NCBI RefSeq assembly: GCF_001659785.1
Contig: NZ_CP015961.1
Location: forward strand, 620,001-684,000
Direction: 5' to 3'
From: Dietzia timorensis
GTDB lineage: Bacteria > Actinomycetota > Actinomycetes > Mycobacteriales > Mycobacteriaceae
Length of the DNA: 64,000 nucleotides
A program made the position numbers and the translations under genes. This document shows, in pieces, positions 8,439-15,571 of the stretch (position 1 is its first letter; every line of letters starts with the position of its first letter). The notes beneath the pieces were generated by a model. It made no database searches. It saw only the letters and a list, made by a program, of their open reading frames with translations, and was not told where the DNA came from.

Positions 8439-9158
8439 CTAGTTGACGCCGGGCGCCTGCACCGCGCCTTCGCCGCCGCCCTGATTCGGCTGGCCGCCGC
8501 CGAGCTCCGTGCCGTCTGTGCCCTGATTGCCGCCGCCTTGGCCGCCGCCACCGCCGACGGGGACCTCGACCGTGACCGGAACCTCGCGAACGACCGTCAC
8601 CTGCTGCGTCTGGGTCTGGACCACCGTCTGCGGCGCCGCGGACTGCGGGGTCTGGGTCACGGTCACCTGGTTGACCTCGGTGGCCACCGAGGTCACCGTC
8701 GACGCGGGCGCGGCCGGGGCGGCCGGAGCCGAGCTGCTCGGGCGTGCAGAGGATGACGTCGGGGTTGCGGCCGTGCTCTCGGACGTCGGGGCCTCGGACG
8801 ACGACACTGCGGCGACATCAACGGGCTCCGCCTCGCCGGTCGCGTTCGCGTCTTCGTCGGAGCCGGAATGGTCGAGCCAGATGCCGAGGCCGATAGCGCC
8901 GGCAGAGGCCAAGGTGATGAGTGCGACCGCCGCATTCGTCGCGAAGTTCGCGAGCTTCGAATTGCCGCGGGAACGCGCCGGCGCGGGGGCGGGTCCTGCT
9001 TCGGCAGGGGAGGCGGAGTCCGGGGGATCGCCGGCTCCGACGTCATCCGACGAGGTGTCGCCCGTGGTGTCCGCTTCTGTGGCTTCCTGGGATTCGTCCG
9101 ACGTGCCTGAATCTTTGCTGTTCACCTGGTCCCGCTTCGTCTTCCGCGCCGCGCGCAT
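8439..9158 (-). CDS. Single-pass membrane protein with Ser/Thr/Pro-rich external tail
   Basis: I do not recognise this protein. From the ATG at 9158 it has 239 residues: a short basic start (MRAARKTKRDQ), an acidic Ser/Thr-rich cytoplasmic segment, one transmembrane helix (about residues 70-95, AVALITLASAGAIGLGIWL), then an Ala/Ser/Thr/Val-rich tail with repeated V-T-V and TQT strings and a Gly/Gln/Asn-rich end. Such a tail is typical of exposed or wall-spanning linkers. It begins 30 bases after the stop of the DUF1023 hydrolase and is the last gene of a four-gene minus-strand operon with GT2 and DUF2304. GTG at 9125 is an alternative start. Confidence 0.6.
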   Translation of the reverse strand: MRAARKTKRDQVNSKDSGTSDESQEATEADTTGDTSSDDVGAGDPPDSASPAEAGPAPAPARSRGNSKLANFATNAAVALITLASAGAIGLGIWLDHSGSDEDANATGEAEPVDVAAVSSSEAPTSESTAATPTSSSARPSSSAPAAPAAPASTVTSVATEVNQVTVTQTPQSAAPQTVVQTQTQQVTVVREVPVTVEVPVGGGGGQGGGNQGTDGTELGGGQPNQGGGEGAVQAPGVN

Positions 9159-9187
9159 CGCCGAATCGATACGCTCCGCAGGGAATT

Positions 9188-11215
9188 CTACGGTCTCGGA
9201 CCTGCCTCGTCCGCCGTGTGATGGTTTTGTCGCGAAAGTTTTCTGTCGACGAGCTGCCCGGGGCCGGCGACGACGATGGGCTCGTCGCGCGCCTCGGCGC
9301 CGGAACCCCCATCGCCGCGCCACAACTGCGCGCGAATATGCGAGATGGCCGTGCGCAGGAGGCGGCCGTCGAACTCGCGCCACGCGGCCGTGCCGCGCGC
9401 GACGATCGAGCGGCCGACGAACGGGACGACCTCACCGCCGACGATGACCTCGGCCATCTGCCAGAACGCGTCGGAGGAGCGGTCGAAGACGCCGCCGTGC
9501 CCGCGCGTGCCGTACATCACCTCGCCGGTGTCGAAGTATCCCGAATCCAGGCGCTGCACGCCGTCCATGATGTCGGCGGTGCTCGCGCCGGGGTAGCGCA
9601 GCCCGTTGCGTATCTGCATGAGCTCGATGGGATCGCCGGGCACGGTGATCGAATAGCGGCGGACCGCCGGCGCCCGGTTGCGCCACTGCGAAGCAGAGCG
9701 CACGTCGATTCCGGCGCTGGGGCTGGCCACGTAGATCACCCGATCGGCCCACAGCCCGAGCGTTTCCGCGGTGCCGACGACCCCGCCGCCGAAGGAATGG
9801 CCGATGGCGGTGACGGGCAGGCGCGCAGGTGCGGCGGCGTCCGCGCCGCGCCCGAGCGTGGCGAGGTGCGCCTGGACATCGAGCGAGAAACGGGCGAGCA
9901 GCGGCGCCATGGCGAGCGTGAACACCGGGTCGCCGGACTCGATCCACATGTCCTGCGGGAAGTGCCCGCCGAGGAACACGAGCGTCGCGATACGGCCCTC
10001 GCCGGCGGCGACGAAATGCTCGGCGACCTCGGTGTTCACGTGGCTCATCTCGAGGTTGGTGCCGGTGCCGGGTACGTACAACGCGAGGCCGTCGGCCGTG
10101 ACGGGATCACCGACGAGCTCGACCATCTGCCCCGGCCCGGTGGGATCGAAGGCGACGAACCGGCGTCGCGACGGCACGCCGCTGACCGGGTCGGCGCGCA
10201 GCCGGTCCATCGCATGCAGCCGGTCGATGATGATCGTCCCGCCACGCCCGGCGAGTCGCTCGCGCTGCGCCGCGCGACGCACCGCGATGGCGTTGGCGGC
10301 GATGCGCGTGTCCCAGTCGAGCCCGGCGAGGTTGCCGGTGGCCTCCGGGTCGCCGAGTACCGCGATCACGCGGTCGCGCGCGGGAAGGTCGAGGTGAACG
10401 GTGGCCGCCGGCTCGAGGTCGCGCAACGCGGCCGGCATGGGTGGAAACGGCCGCGCGCCGTCATACAGCGATTCGAGCAGCGGCGCTGCGAGGCGAGCGA
10501 GAGCGCGTGCCGGGTGCGCGCTCTGCACCGGGCGCCCACCTGGGGCGGCATCGGACCCGGCTGCCCCGGCGGCGGCCTCGCCGGCGGCCCCGGCGGCGCC
10601 CTCGCGGGCGGCCTCCTCGGGCGTGCGCGCGTGGCGGAGCTGATGCGCAGCGAGCTCCCCGAGCGCCGTCGCCGCGAGGTGCAGCGCCGCAGACTGCGCC
10701 AACACGGTGCGCTCCAGCCCGCGCAACTCCCGTTCGAGGCTTTGGTGCTCGATGACGCCGGACTGCGCCGCCTGCGTGGCGGCCACGGCGAGCAGATCGC
10801 AGGACCGGGTGAGCTCGGCCGAGAGGATGTCGAGCGGTCGCAGCGGCCCGCCGGGCGCGAAGAGCGCGCCCCGCGCGGTGGCGTATTCGGCCCTCGGCGG
10901 CGGTTGGAAGTGGCCCTCGCCGTGCGGGTCGAGCTCTCCGGCGAGGGCGTCGATCCGCGCGGTGACGGCCTCCGCCGCGGCGCCGACCGGGCGCAGCCAG
11001 ACCTCCGGCGAGCGCCAGGCCTCCGGCGAGCGCCAGGCCTCCGGCGAGCGCGCCGTGCCCGGTTCGGGGCCGGACTCGGCGACCTGCGCGCGGCGCTCTC
11101 CGCCGTCATCGGAAATCGTTGCGCCGAGCGCCTCGCGGATGCCGCCGGCAATGTACGAAAGGCGCGCGCCGAGGTCGGCGGTCGAGCGGTCGGTGGAGCG
11201 CGTGGGTGAGGTCAC
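9188..11215 (-). CDS. Alpha/beta hydrolase, DUF1023 family
   Basis: The coding part starts at the GTG at 11215, whose GTGA overlaps the stop of the DUF2304 gene, and gives 675 residues. The N-terminal half is helical and Ala-rich (WXG100-like spacing is possible but not shown). The C-terminal half is the alpha/beta hydrolase: a strand ending in YVPGTGTNLEMSH, the nucleophile elbow IGHSFGGG with Ser at about residue 474, and the later VIYVASPSAGID. DUF1023 proteins are common in mycolic-acid actinobacteria and usually exported or envelope-linked, but no signal peptide is visible here. The substrate is unknown. A three-copy 18-bp repeat (11001-11054) encodes SPEAWR repeats near residue 60. Confidence 0.82.
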   Translation of the reverse strand: MTSPTRSTDRSTADLGARLSYIAGGIREALGATISDDGGERRAQVAESGPEPGTARSPEAWRSPEAWRSPEVWLRPVGAAAEAVTARIDALAGELDPHGEGHFQPPPRAEYATARGALFAPGGPLRPLDILSAELTRSCDLLAVAATQAAQSGVIEHQSLERELRGLERTVLAQSAALHLAATALGELAAHQLRHARTPEEAAREGAAGAAGEAAAGAAGSDAAPGGRPVQSAHPARALARLAAPLLESLYDGARPFPPMPAALRDLEPAATVHLDLPARDRVIAVLGDPEATGNLAGLDWDTRIAANAIAVRRAAQRERLAGRGGTIIIDRLHAMDRLRADPVSGVPSRRRFVAFDPTGPGQMVELVGDPVTADGLALYVPGTGTNLEMSHVNTEVAEHFVAAGEGRIATLVFLGGHFPQDMWIESGDPVFTLAMAPLLARFSLDVQAHLATLGRGADAAAPARLPVTAIGHSFGGGVVGTAETLGLWADRVIYVASPSAGIDVRSASQWRNRAPAVRRYSITVPGDPIELMQIRNGLRYPGASTADIMDGVQRLDSGYFDTGEVMYGTRGHGGVFDRSSDAFWQMAEVIVGGEVVPFVGRSIVARGTAAWREFDGRLLRTAISHIRAQLWRGDGGSGAEARDEPIVVAGPGQLVDRKLSRQNHHTADEAGPRP
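11001..11054. repeat. 18-bp tandem repeat, three copies, in coding sequence
   Basis: Three adjacent 18-bp units (11001-11018, 11019-11036, 11037-11054) differ only at the outer ends. On the minus strand they encode a six-residue SPEAWR-type repeat in the DUF1023 hydrolase. The copy number keeps the frame, so units could be gained or lost without breaking the gene. Confidence 0.85.
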
Positions 11216-11643
11216 GAGCCGGGCTGGCCGTCGGACGGGCGCACGTTCTCCGTTCCTGTGTCGGGAGCGGAAGCGGGAGCCGCGGAGAACGGAGATGCGC
11301 CGGGCATCGATTCGCCGGGACGCACCGCGTTCTGCAGCGCGACCGCGCGGGCGAGGCGCGCGTAGCGCAGGTCCTGCTCGCGGAACCGAACATACGTAGA
11401 GACCGTGACGAACGCGAACGCCATGATGAGGATGTACAGCAGCAGGTCGGTGCCGCGACCGATGCCGATCTGGTTGGCGAGCCACGTGAGGTCGTCGGGG
11501 CGGATCACCGCGTAGAGGCCGCCGAGAAGAAACACGACGAAGCCCATCTTGACGCCGGCCTTCGCGCGCGCCTTGCGGCGGTTCGACAGGAAGAACGCGA
11601 CCAGCCCGACGCCGGCGAGGAGAAGCAGGATCTTGACTATCAC
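11212..11643 (-). CDS. DUF2304 membrane protein
   Basis: This 143-residue protein has three hydrophobic helices in the first ~90 residues (starting MIVKILLLLAGVGLVAFFLS, then a pair around 35-80), a basic loop (NRRKARAKAG), and the short motif RFREQDLRYARLARAVALQ before a low-complexity tail. DUF2304 proteins are regularly coded next to GT2 dolichol-phosphate-mannose-synthase-like enzymes and probably anchor or assist them at the membrane. That is the arrangement here: its GTG overlaps the stop of the GT2 gene (GTGA), and its own stop overlaps the start of the hydrolase in the same way. The three genes must be translated together. Confidence 0.85.
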   Translation of the reverse strand: MIVKILLLLAGVGLVAFFLSNRRKARAKAGVKMGFVVFLLGGLYAVIRPDDLTWLANQIGIGRGTDLLLYILIMAFAFVTVSTYVRFREQDLRYARLARAVALQNAVRPGESMPGASPFSAAPASAPDTGTENVRPSDGQPGS

Positions 11644-12392
11644 GGCAGCCTCTTTCCGACGAGACCGTCCGAGAGGATATTGACGCCGTTGAGCAGCGAC
11701 TGGCCCTTCGACATCGAGTATTCGGTGTAGAGGATGTCGACGGGCTGCTCGCCGACGCGCCAGCCCTCCGAGTCCATGAGCGCGACAAACTCGCTGGCGT
11801 GCGACATCCCGTTCATGCGGAGGTTGAGGCCCTCGGCGACCGTGCGGTTGAACACGCGCAGCCCGTTGTGGGCGTCGGTGAGGCCAAGCCGGCGCGTGCG
11901 CGGAGAGAGCAACACGACGGTCTTGAGCACGATCCGCTTGATGAGTGGGACCTGGTCATCGCCGCTATCGTCGCGGTCTCGGCCGAAGCGGGTACCGACG
12001 ACGATGTCGAGCGGTTCGGTGCGCAGACGCTCGACCATCGCGAGAACGTCCTTGACCTGGTGCTGGCCGTCCGCGTCGAAGGTGACGAAGTACTGCGCGC
12101 CTGGCTGGGCGCGAGCGTATTCAACGCCGGTCTGGATGGCCGCGCCCTGCCCGAGATTCACCGGATGCTGGACGAGATGCGCGCCGGCGGCGTGGATCGC
12201 GGCCGCGGAATCATCGGCCGAGCCATCGTCGACGGCCACGATGTTGGGGAAGGTCTCTCGCGCGCCGCGGAGCACGTCCTCGATGACCGTGCCCTCGTTG
12301 AAGCAGGGCACCACGAGCCACACGTCGCGGTTGCCCGCGTCGCGCTTGTTGTCTGTGTCCGGAATTTTGCCCGGGGAAATCTCGCCGCTCAT
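11640..12392 (-). CDS. GT2 glycosyltransferase, polyprenyl-phosphate hexose synthase-like
   Basis: This 250-residue cytoplasmic GT-A enzyme opens with VWLVVPCFNEGTVIEDVL, then VAVDDGSADDSA for nucleotide binding, and FDADGQHQVKD, whose DAD is the metal-binding DxD-type motif. VVGTRFG and the later GLTDAHNGLRVF match the dolichol-phosphate mannose synthase/GtrB group, which moves a sugar from a nucleotide donor to polyprenyl phosphate. No membrane helix is present, so the adjacent DUF2304 protein probably tethers it. The lipid-linked sugar could serve GT-C enzymes such as the two large membrane proteins at 2966 and 4990. A TAGTAT hexamer nine bases upstream of the ATG could be the -10 element. 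Confidence 0.9.
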   Translation of the reverse strand: MSGEISPGKIPDTDNKRDAGNRDVWLVVPCFNEGTVIEDVLRGARETFPNIVAVDDGSADDSAAAIHAAGAHLVQHPVNLGQGAAIQTGVEYARAQPGAQYFVTFDADGQHQVKDVLAMVERLRTEPLDIVVGTRFGRDRDDSGDDQVPLIKRIVLKTVVLLSPRTRRLGLTDAHNGLRVFNRTVAEGLNLRMNGMSHASEFVALMDSEGWRVGEQPVDILYTEYSMSKGQSLLNGVNILSDGLVGKRLP

Positions 12393-12573
12393 TTCGGGTC
12401 GATACTATGCCAAATGAGGCAAAAAGACGCGCACCGCGTGCAAGATTGTGCACATGGCCACGCGTCGCTGCCACGAAAAGGGTGGGGACGCGCGGACCAA
12501 CAGTGTGCGACGACCGAACACGCGTAGGGTGAGCACCCGCATGCCCACGCGGAGAAGGGAACCGGGAAACTAC

Positions 12574-13470
12574 ATGTCCATCGATGTGATGCTGCCGTAT
12601 TACGGCGACGTCGACCACTTCAAGAAGGCCGTCGACAGCGTCGTGGCGCAGAGCTTCACCGACTTCCGACTCATCGTGGTCGACGACGGCTTCCCGGACC
12701 CCGAACCCGCCCGCTACATGGGCGAAATAGCGGCGCGGGATTCGCGTGTGACGTACGAGAAGAACGAGGTCAACCTCGGCGCGAACGGCAATTACCGCAA
12801 ATGTCTCGGCATGGTCTCCGCGCCCACGGTGGTCGTGATGGGCGCGGACGACATCATGCTCCCCGGCTACCTGCAGGCCGTGCACGATGGCTTCGCGGCG
12901 CAGCCTGACGCCGCCGTATTCGAATGCGGTGTCGCCGTGATCGACGAGAACGGCGCACCCGCGAATTCGCTCGCCGACGCCGTCAAGGCGTGGAACTCCC
13001 CGCTGTCGAATCCGAACGGCCGCAAGGTACTCGGCGGTGAGGACCTCATGGTCTCGCTGATGCACGGCAACTGGACGTACTTCCCGTCGCTCGCGTGGAA
13101 TGCCGAGTGGATCGGGCAGATCGGCTTCCGGGAGGGTCTTGACGTCGTGCAGGACCTCGCCCTCCTGGTCGACACGATTTCCGCCGGCGGCAAGATGGTC
13201 ATCGATCCGACCCTCGCGTTCCTGTACCGCCGCCATTCGGCGTCGGACTCCTCGGTCCGCGCGCTCGACGGCCGCCGTTTCGCCGAGGAGTCCCGCTTCT
13301 TCGCGGGCGAGGCGAAGACCTTCGCCGACCGCGGCTGGAAGAAGGCCGCCCGTGCCGCACGCCTCCACTGGACCTCACGTCTCAATGCGGCCACGCTGCT
13401 CCCGACCGCGCTCAAGGCCGGCAAGCTCCGCGAGGGCGGGCCGAAGCTCGTCCGCCACATCTTCGGGTAG
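12574..13470 (+). CDS. GT2 glycosyltransferase, envelope-glycan type
   Basis: From the ATG at 12574 the protein has 298 residues and starts MSIDVMLPYYGDVDHFKKAV, a typical GT-A opening strand. It continues with LIVVDDG (nucleotide binding), NLGANGNYRKCL, and VVVMGADDIML, where the GADD acidic pair is the metal site. YRRHSASDSS near residue 220 resembles the acceptor region of rhamnosyl- or galactosyl-transferase-like GT2 enzymes. No membrane segment is present. The sugar and acceptor are unknown. An AGAAGGGA lies 13 nt upstream. In-frame ATG codons at 12541 and 12448 are possible but would add a basic, unconserved extension. It is read divergently from the GT2-DUF2304 operon. Confidence 0.85.
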   Translation: MSIDVMLPYYGDVDHFKKAVDSVVAQSFTDFRLIVVDDGFPDPEPARYMGEIAARDSRVTYEKNEVNLGANGNYRKCLGMVSAPTVVVMGADDIMLPGYLQAVHDGFAAQPDAAVFECGVAVIDENGAPANSLADAVKAWNSPLSNPNGRKVLGGEDLMVSLMHGNWTYFPSLAWNAEWIGQIGFREGLDVVQDLALLVDTISAGGKMVIDPTLAFLYRRHSASDSSVRALDGRRFAEESRFFAGEAKTFADRGWKKAARAARLHWTSRLNAATLLPTALKAGKLREGGPKLVRHIFG

Positions 13471-13553
13471 CCCGCGCGCCGCGGACCCGTGCCGCGGTGC
13501 AGCGAATTTCCGTTGTACCGCAGCTTTTCGATTTCCCGTGCCATGATGCAGAC

Positions 13554-13988
13554 ATGGGTGTTGCACCGAACTTTTCCATCGTCACGCTCGGGGTGAAAGA
13601 CATACGCACCAGCGCGTCCTTCTATCGAGCGCTCGGATGGGAACAACGTGGAAACCCTTCCGCGGGGATTACATGGTTCCGTACCTCGGGTACCTGGATT
13701 GGTCTGTTCGACTACACCGAGCTTGCAGATGACGTGGGTCTACCGGCTGTCGAGCCCCGAGGATTCTCGGGGATAACGCTTGCGCTCAACTTTGGAAGCG
13801 AGGCGGAAGTCGATTCTGCGCTGCAGCTCGCCGTCGAAGCCGGAGCACGTTTGGTCAAGCCGGCAGAGCGCGCCGAATGGGGCGGATACTCCGGCTATTT
13901 CGCCGATCTCGACGGGTACTTGTGGGAGACAGCGTATGCACCGATGTTTCCTGTCGACGAAAATGGCTCGATCGAGATCCCCGACTGA
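13554..13988 (+). CDS. VOC (glyoxalase/bleomycin-resistance) family protein
   Basis: This 144-residue protein has the two-module beta-alpha-beta-beta-beta fold of the vicinal oxygen chelate superfamily: NFSIVTLGVKDIRTSASFYRALGW at the start and LAVEAGARLVKPAERAEWGGYSGYFADLDGYLWE at the end. The second half keeps the Asp-Leu-Asp-Gly-Tyr-x-Trp-Glu pattern with the usual Glu metal ligand. Members include lyases, dioxygenases and antibiotic-binding proteins, so the reaction cannot be assigned. The ATG at 13554 aligns with the family start; an upstream in-frame start at 13497 would add an unrelated leader. It converges on the dioxygenase-like gene at 14085. Confidence 0.8.
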   Translation: MGVAPNFSIVTLGVKDIRTSASFYRALGWEQRGNPSAGITWFRTSGTWIGLFDYTELADDVGLPAVEPRGFSGITLALNFGSEAEVDSALQLAVEAGARLVKPAERAEWGGYSGYFADLDGYLWETAYAPMFPVDENGSIEIPD

Positions 13989-14084
13989 CGTGCAAATCCA
14001 GCCCAGGAACAGTGTCTTGATAAAGGCGTACGTGGGCTTCGGTGTGCTCGAGACGTTAGATGTGCCGGCTGGACGCCCGCGAAG

Positions 14085-15224
14085 TTACGCCGCTTCGGTC
14101 GAGCCGCCTGCCGAGCCCGAATCCTGCCCGGGCGGCGCACCCATCGGCCCGCCCGCGCCCGGTTCTCCATCGGGCGGGGTTCCGCCGCCGCCGGGCCCGC
14201 CCGCGCCGCCACCCGGCATCCCGCCGGACATCTCCTGCTCGGTGGTCGTGTCGATCGGCACGTCGATGGACACCGTGTACCCGGAGCTCGCATCGCCGGT
14301 AACCGACGCCACCTGCTGGTCCCATCCGTCGGAGAACACGTTGTCGGTGCCGAGCGTGATCTTCGCAAGATTGCTCGCCGACCCGGTGTAGCCGGTCAAC
14401 GCATAAACTTGCGTCGCCACGTCCTCGGGGATCGCAAGCTGCGAGGTCAACACGTTGTTCGTCGCGTCGGAGATCGACGCCTTGTCCGGGAAGACCTCGA
14501 AGTGGATGTGTGGCCAGCGGCCGGAGTAGCAGCCGGGCATGATCGAGGTGAACCTCACCACGCCGTCATCTCCGGCAATCTGCACGCCGCGTAGATACGT
14601 TTCGTCCTCGATGCCCTCGCCGTACATCGAGTAGTTCCCCTCGGCGTCGCAGTGCCAGACGTAGACGGCGGCGCCGGTGAACGGCACGTTCCCGCCGGCG
14701 ATGTCGATGATGTTGAGCTCGAGCGTGATCTGCACGCCCTCGGCCGTCGCGCCGCCTCCGATCGAGGAGCGGATGTCGCTACGCTCGACGCCAGTCATGT
14801 CTAGGACGTCGGGGCCGTTCGAGCCGTCGCCGGGGTAAGGACCCGCAGTCTCGGTGGGCATCTCGGTGTAGGTGGTGTCGGCGACACCCGTGGCCGATGC
14901 GCTCGACGAACTCGCCGAGGCGGAGGCTCCCGAGGAACCGGGCGAGCACGCGGCGAGCGCGACGGCGCCGGCCCCCAGCCCGAGGGCGCCGAGAAACTTG
15001 CGTCGCCCGAGCAGCGTCGCGACATCAAACGCGAGGCCCTGATCCTCGATGTCCTCCCCGGGTCGGTCGAGAGGGCGCCCCTCGTAGGTTCGCGTTTCGG
15101 CGCCGGTGGCCGGTGCCGGGTGTTCGTTCGCGGCGGGGTAGGGGCGGAGGGTGCGGGAGTTGTCCGCCGGATTCGTTTCGGCGGAATTGTTCGTGCGCTT
15201 CGCGCGGGAAAACAGCGATGCCAT
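14085..15224 (-). CDS. Tat-type lipoprotein of the intradiol ring-cleavage dioxygenase family
   Basis: This 379-residue protein has a long charged leader of about 75 residues, then GRRKFLGALGLGAGAVALAACSPG, a twin-arginine export signal ending in a lipobox (LAAC). A Ser/Ala linker follows, and the catalytic domain begins at TETAGPYPGDGSNGPDVL. The domain has the beta-sandwich signatures of intradiol dioxygenases, including Tyr candidates (GNYSMYGEG, ETYLRGVQ) and RWPHIHFEVF, whose two His would bind Fe(III). The last 50 residues are Gly/Pro-rich. Known members split catechols between the hydroxyls; exported members with this layout occur in actinobacteria, with unclear substrates. AGAAAGAGG upstream supports the ATG. 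Confidence 0.85.
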   Translation of the reverse strand: MASLFSRAKRTNNSAETNPADNSRTLRPYPAANEHPAPATGAETRTYEGRPLDRPGEDIEDQGLAFDVATLLGRRKFLGALGLGAGAVALAACSPGSSGASASASSSSASATGVADTTYTEMPTETAGPYPGDGSNGPDVLDMTGVERSDIRSSIGGGATAEGVQITLELNIIDIAGGNVPFTGAAVYVWHCDAEGNYSMYGEGIEDETYLRGVQIAGDDGVVRFTSIMPGCYSGRWPHIHFEVFPDKASISDATNNVLTSQLAIPEDVATQVYALTGYTGSASNLAKITLGTDNVFSDGWDQQVASVTGDASSGYTVSIDVPIDTTTEQEMSGGMPGGGAGGPGGGGTPPDGEPGAGGPMGAPPGQDSGSAGGSTEAA

Positions 15225-15571
15225 GAGGGGCCTCTTTCTCTTCGTGGTCGGGGCCCGTTTCGCCCTGGGCAGTGGACGAGGGGCCGGCGGCCGCTACGAG
15301 ATAAGAACTTATTGCGCTTCGCTGGTGCGTTCCCTGGCGCGGGCTGGGGGATTTCTGTGAGCTTCGGCGCGACCGCGCCGGCCTCGAAGGCCGGGCCGGG
15401 GCCAAAGTCGTCCGATCCTCATCAGCCGGGGGCTGCGCCCACAGCCGACCGCAATAAACCGCGCGGTCGGTACACAAACCGTCGTGTCACGGCATGGGTG
15501 AAAGGTGACTACTCATGCGTTCTACGGAAGGCGACGAGAATCCGGCGCCAGCCGAAGCCAGAGGCAGCCCG
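15225..15571. other. 347-bp intergenic region with inverted repeats
   Basis: This lies between the stop of aftA and the start of the dioxygenase-like gene, both on the minus strand, so it should hold the promoter of the latter. Two inverted repeats were seen: CCGGCCT-cga-AGGCCGG at 15378-15394 and CCGACCGC-N10-GCGGTCGG at 15445-15470. Neither is followed by a T-tract. An AT-rich patch near 15300 may include the -10 element. No convincing gene was found. Confidence 0.5.

Noticed and set aside
8921-11209. 762-codon open frame on the plus strand
   Set aside because: It is antisense to the DUF1023 hydrolase and the neighbouring membrane protein, with no family features and no ribosome binding site.
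11216-11788. N-terminal extension of the DUF1023 hydrolase
   Set aside because: The translation is Arg/Ser/Pro-rich and lies across the DUF2304 gene; the GTG at 11215 overlaps the DUF2304 stop in the usual coupled manner.
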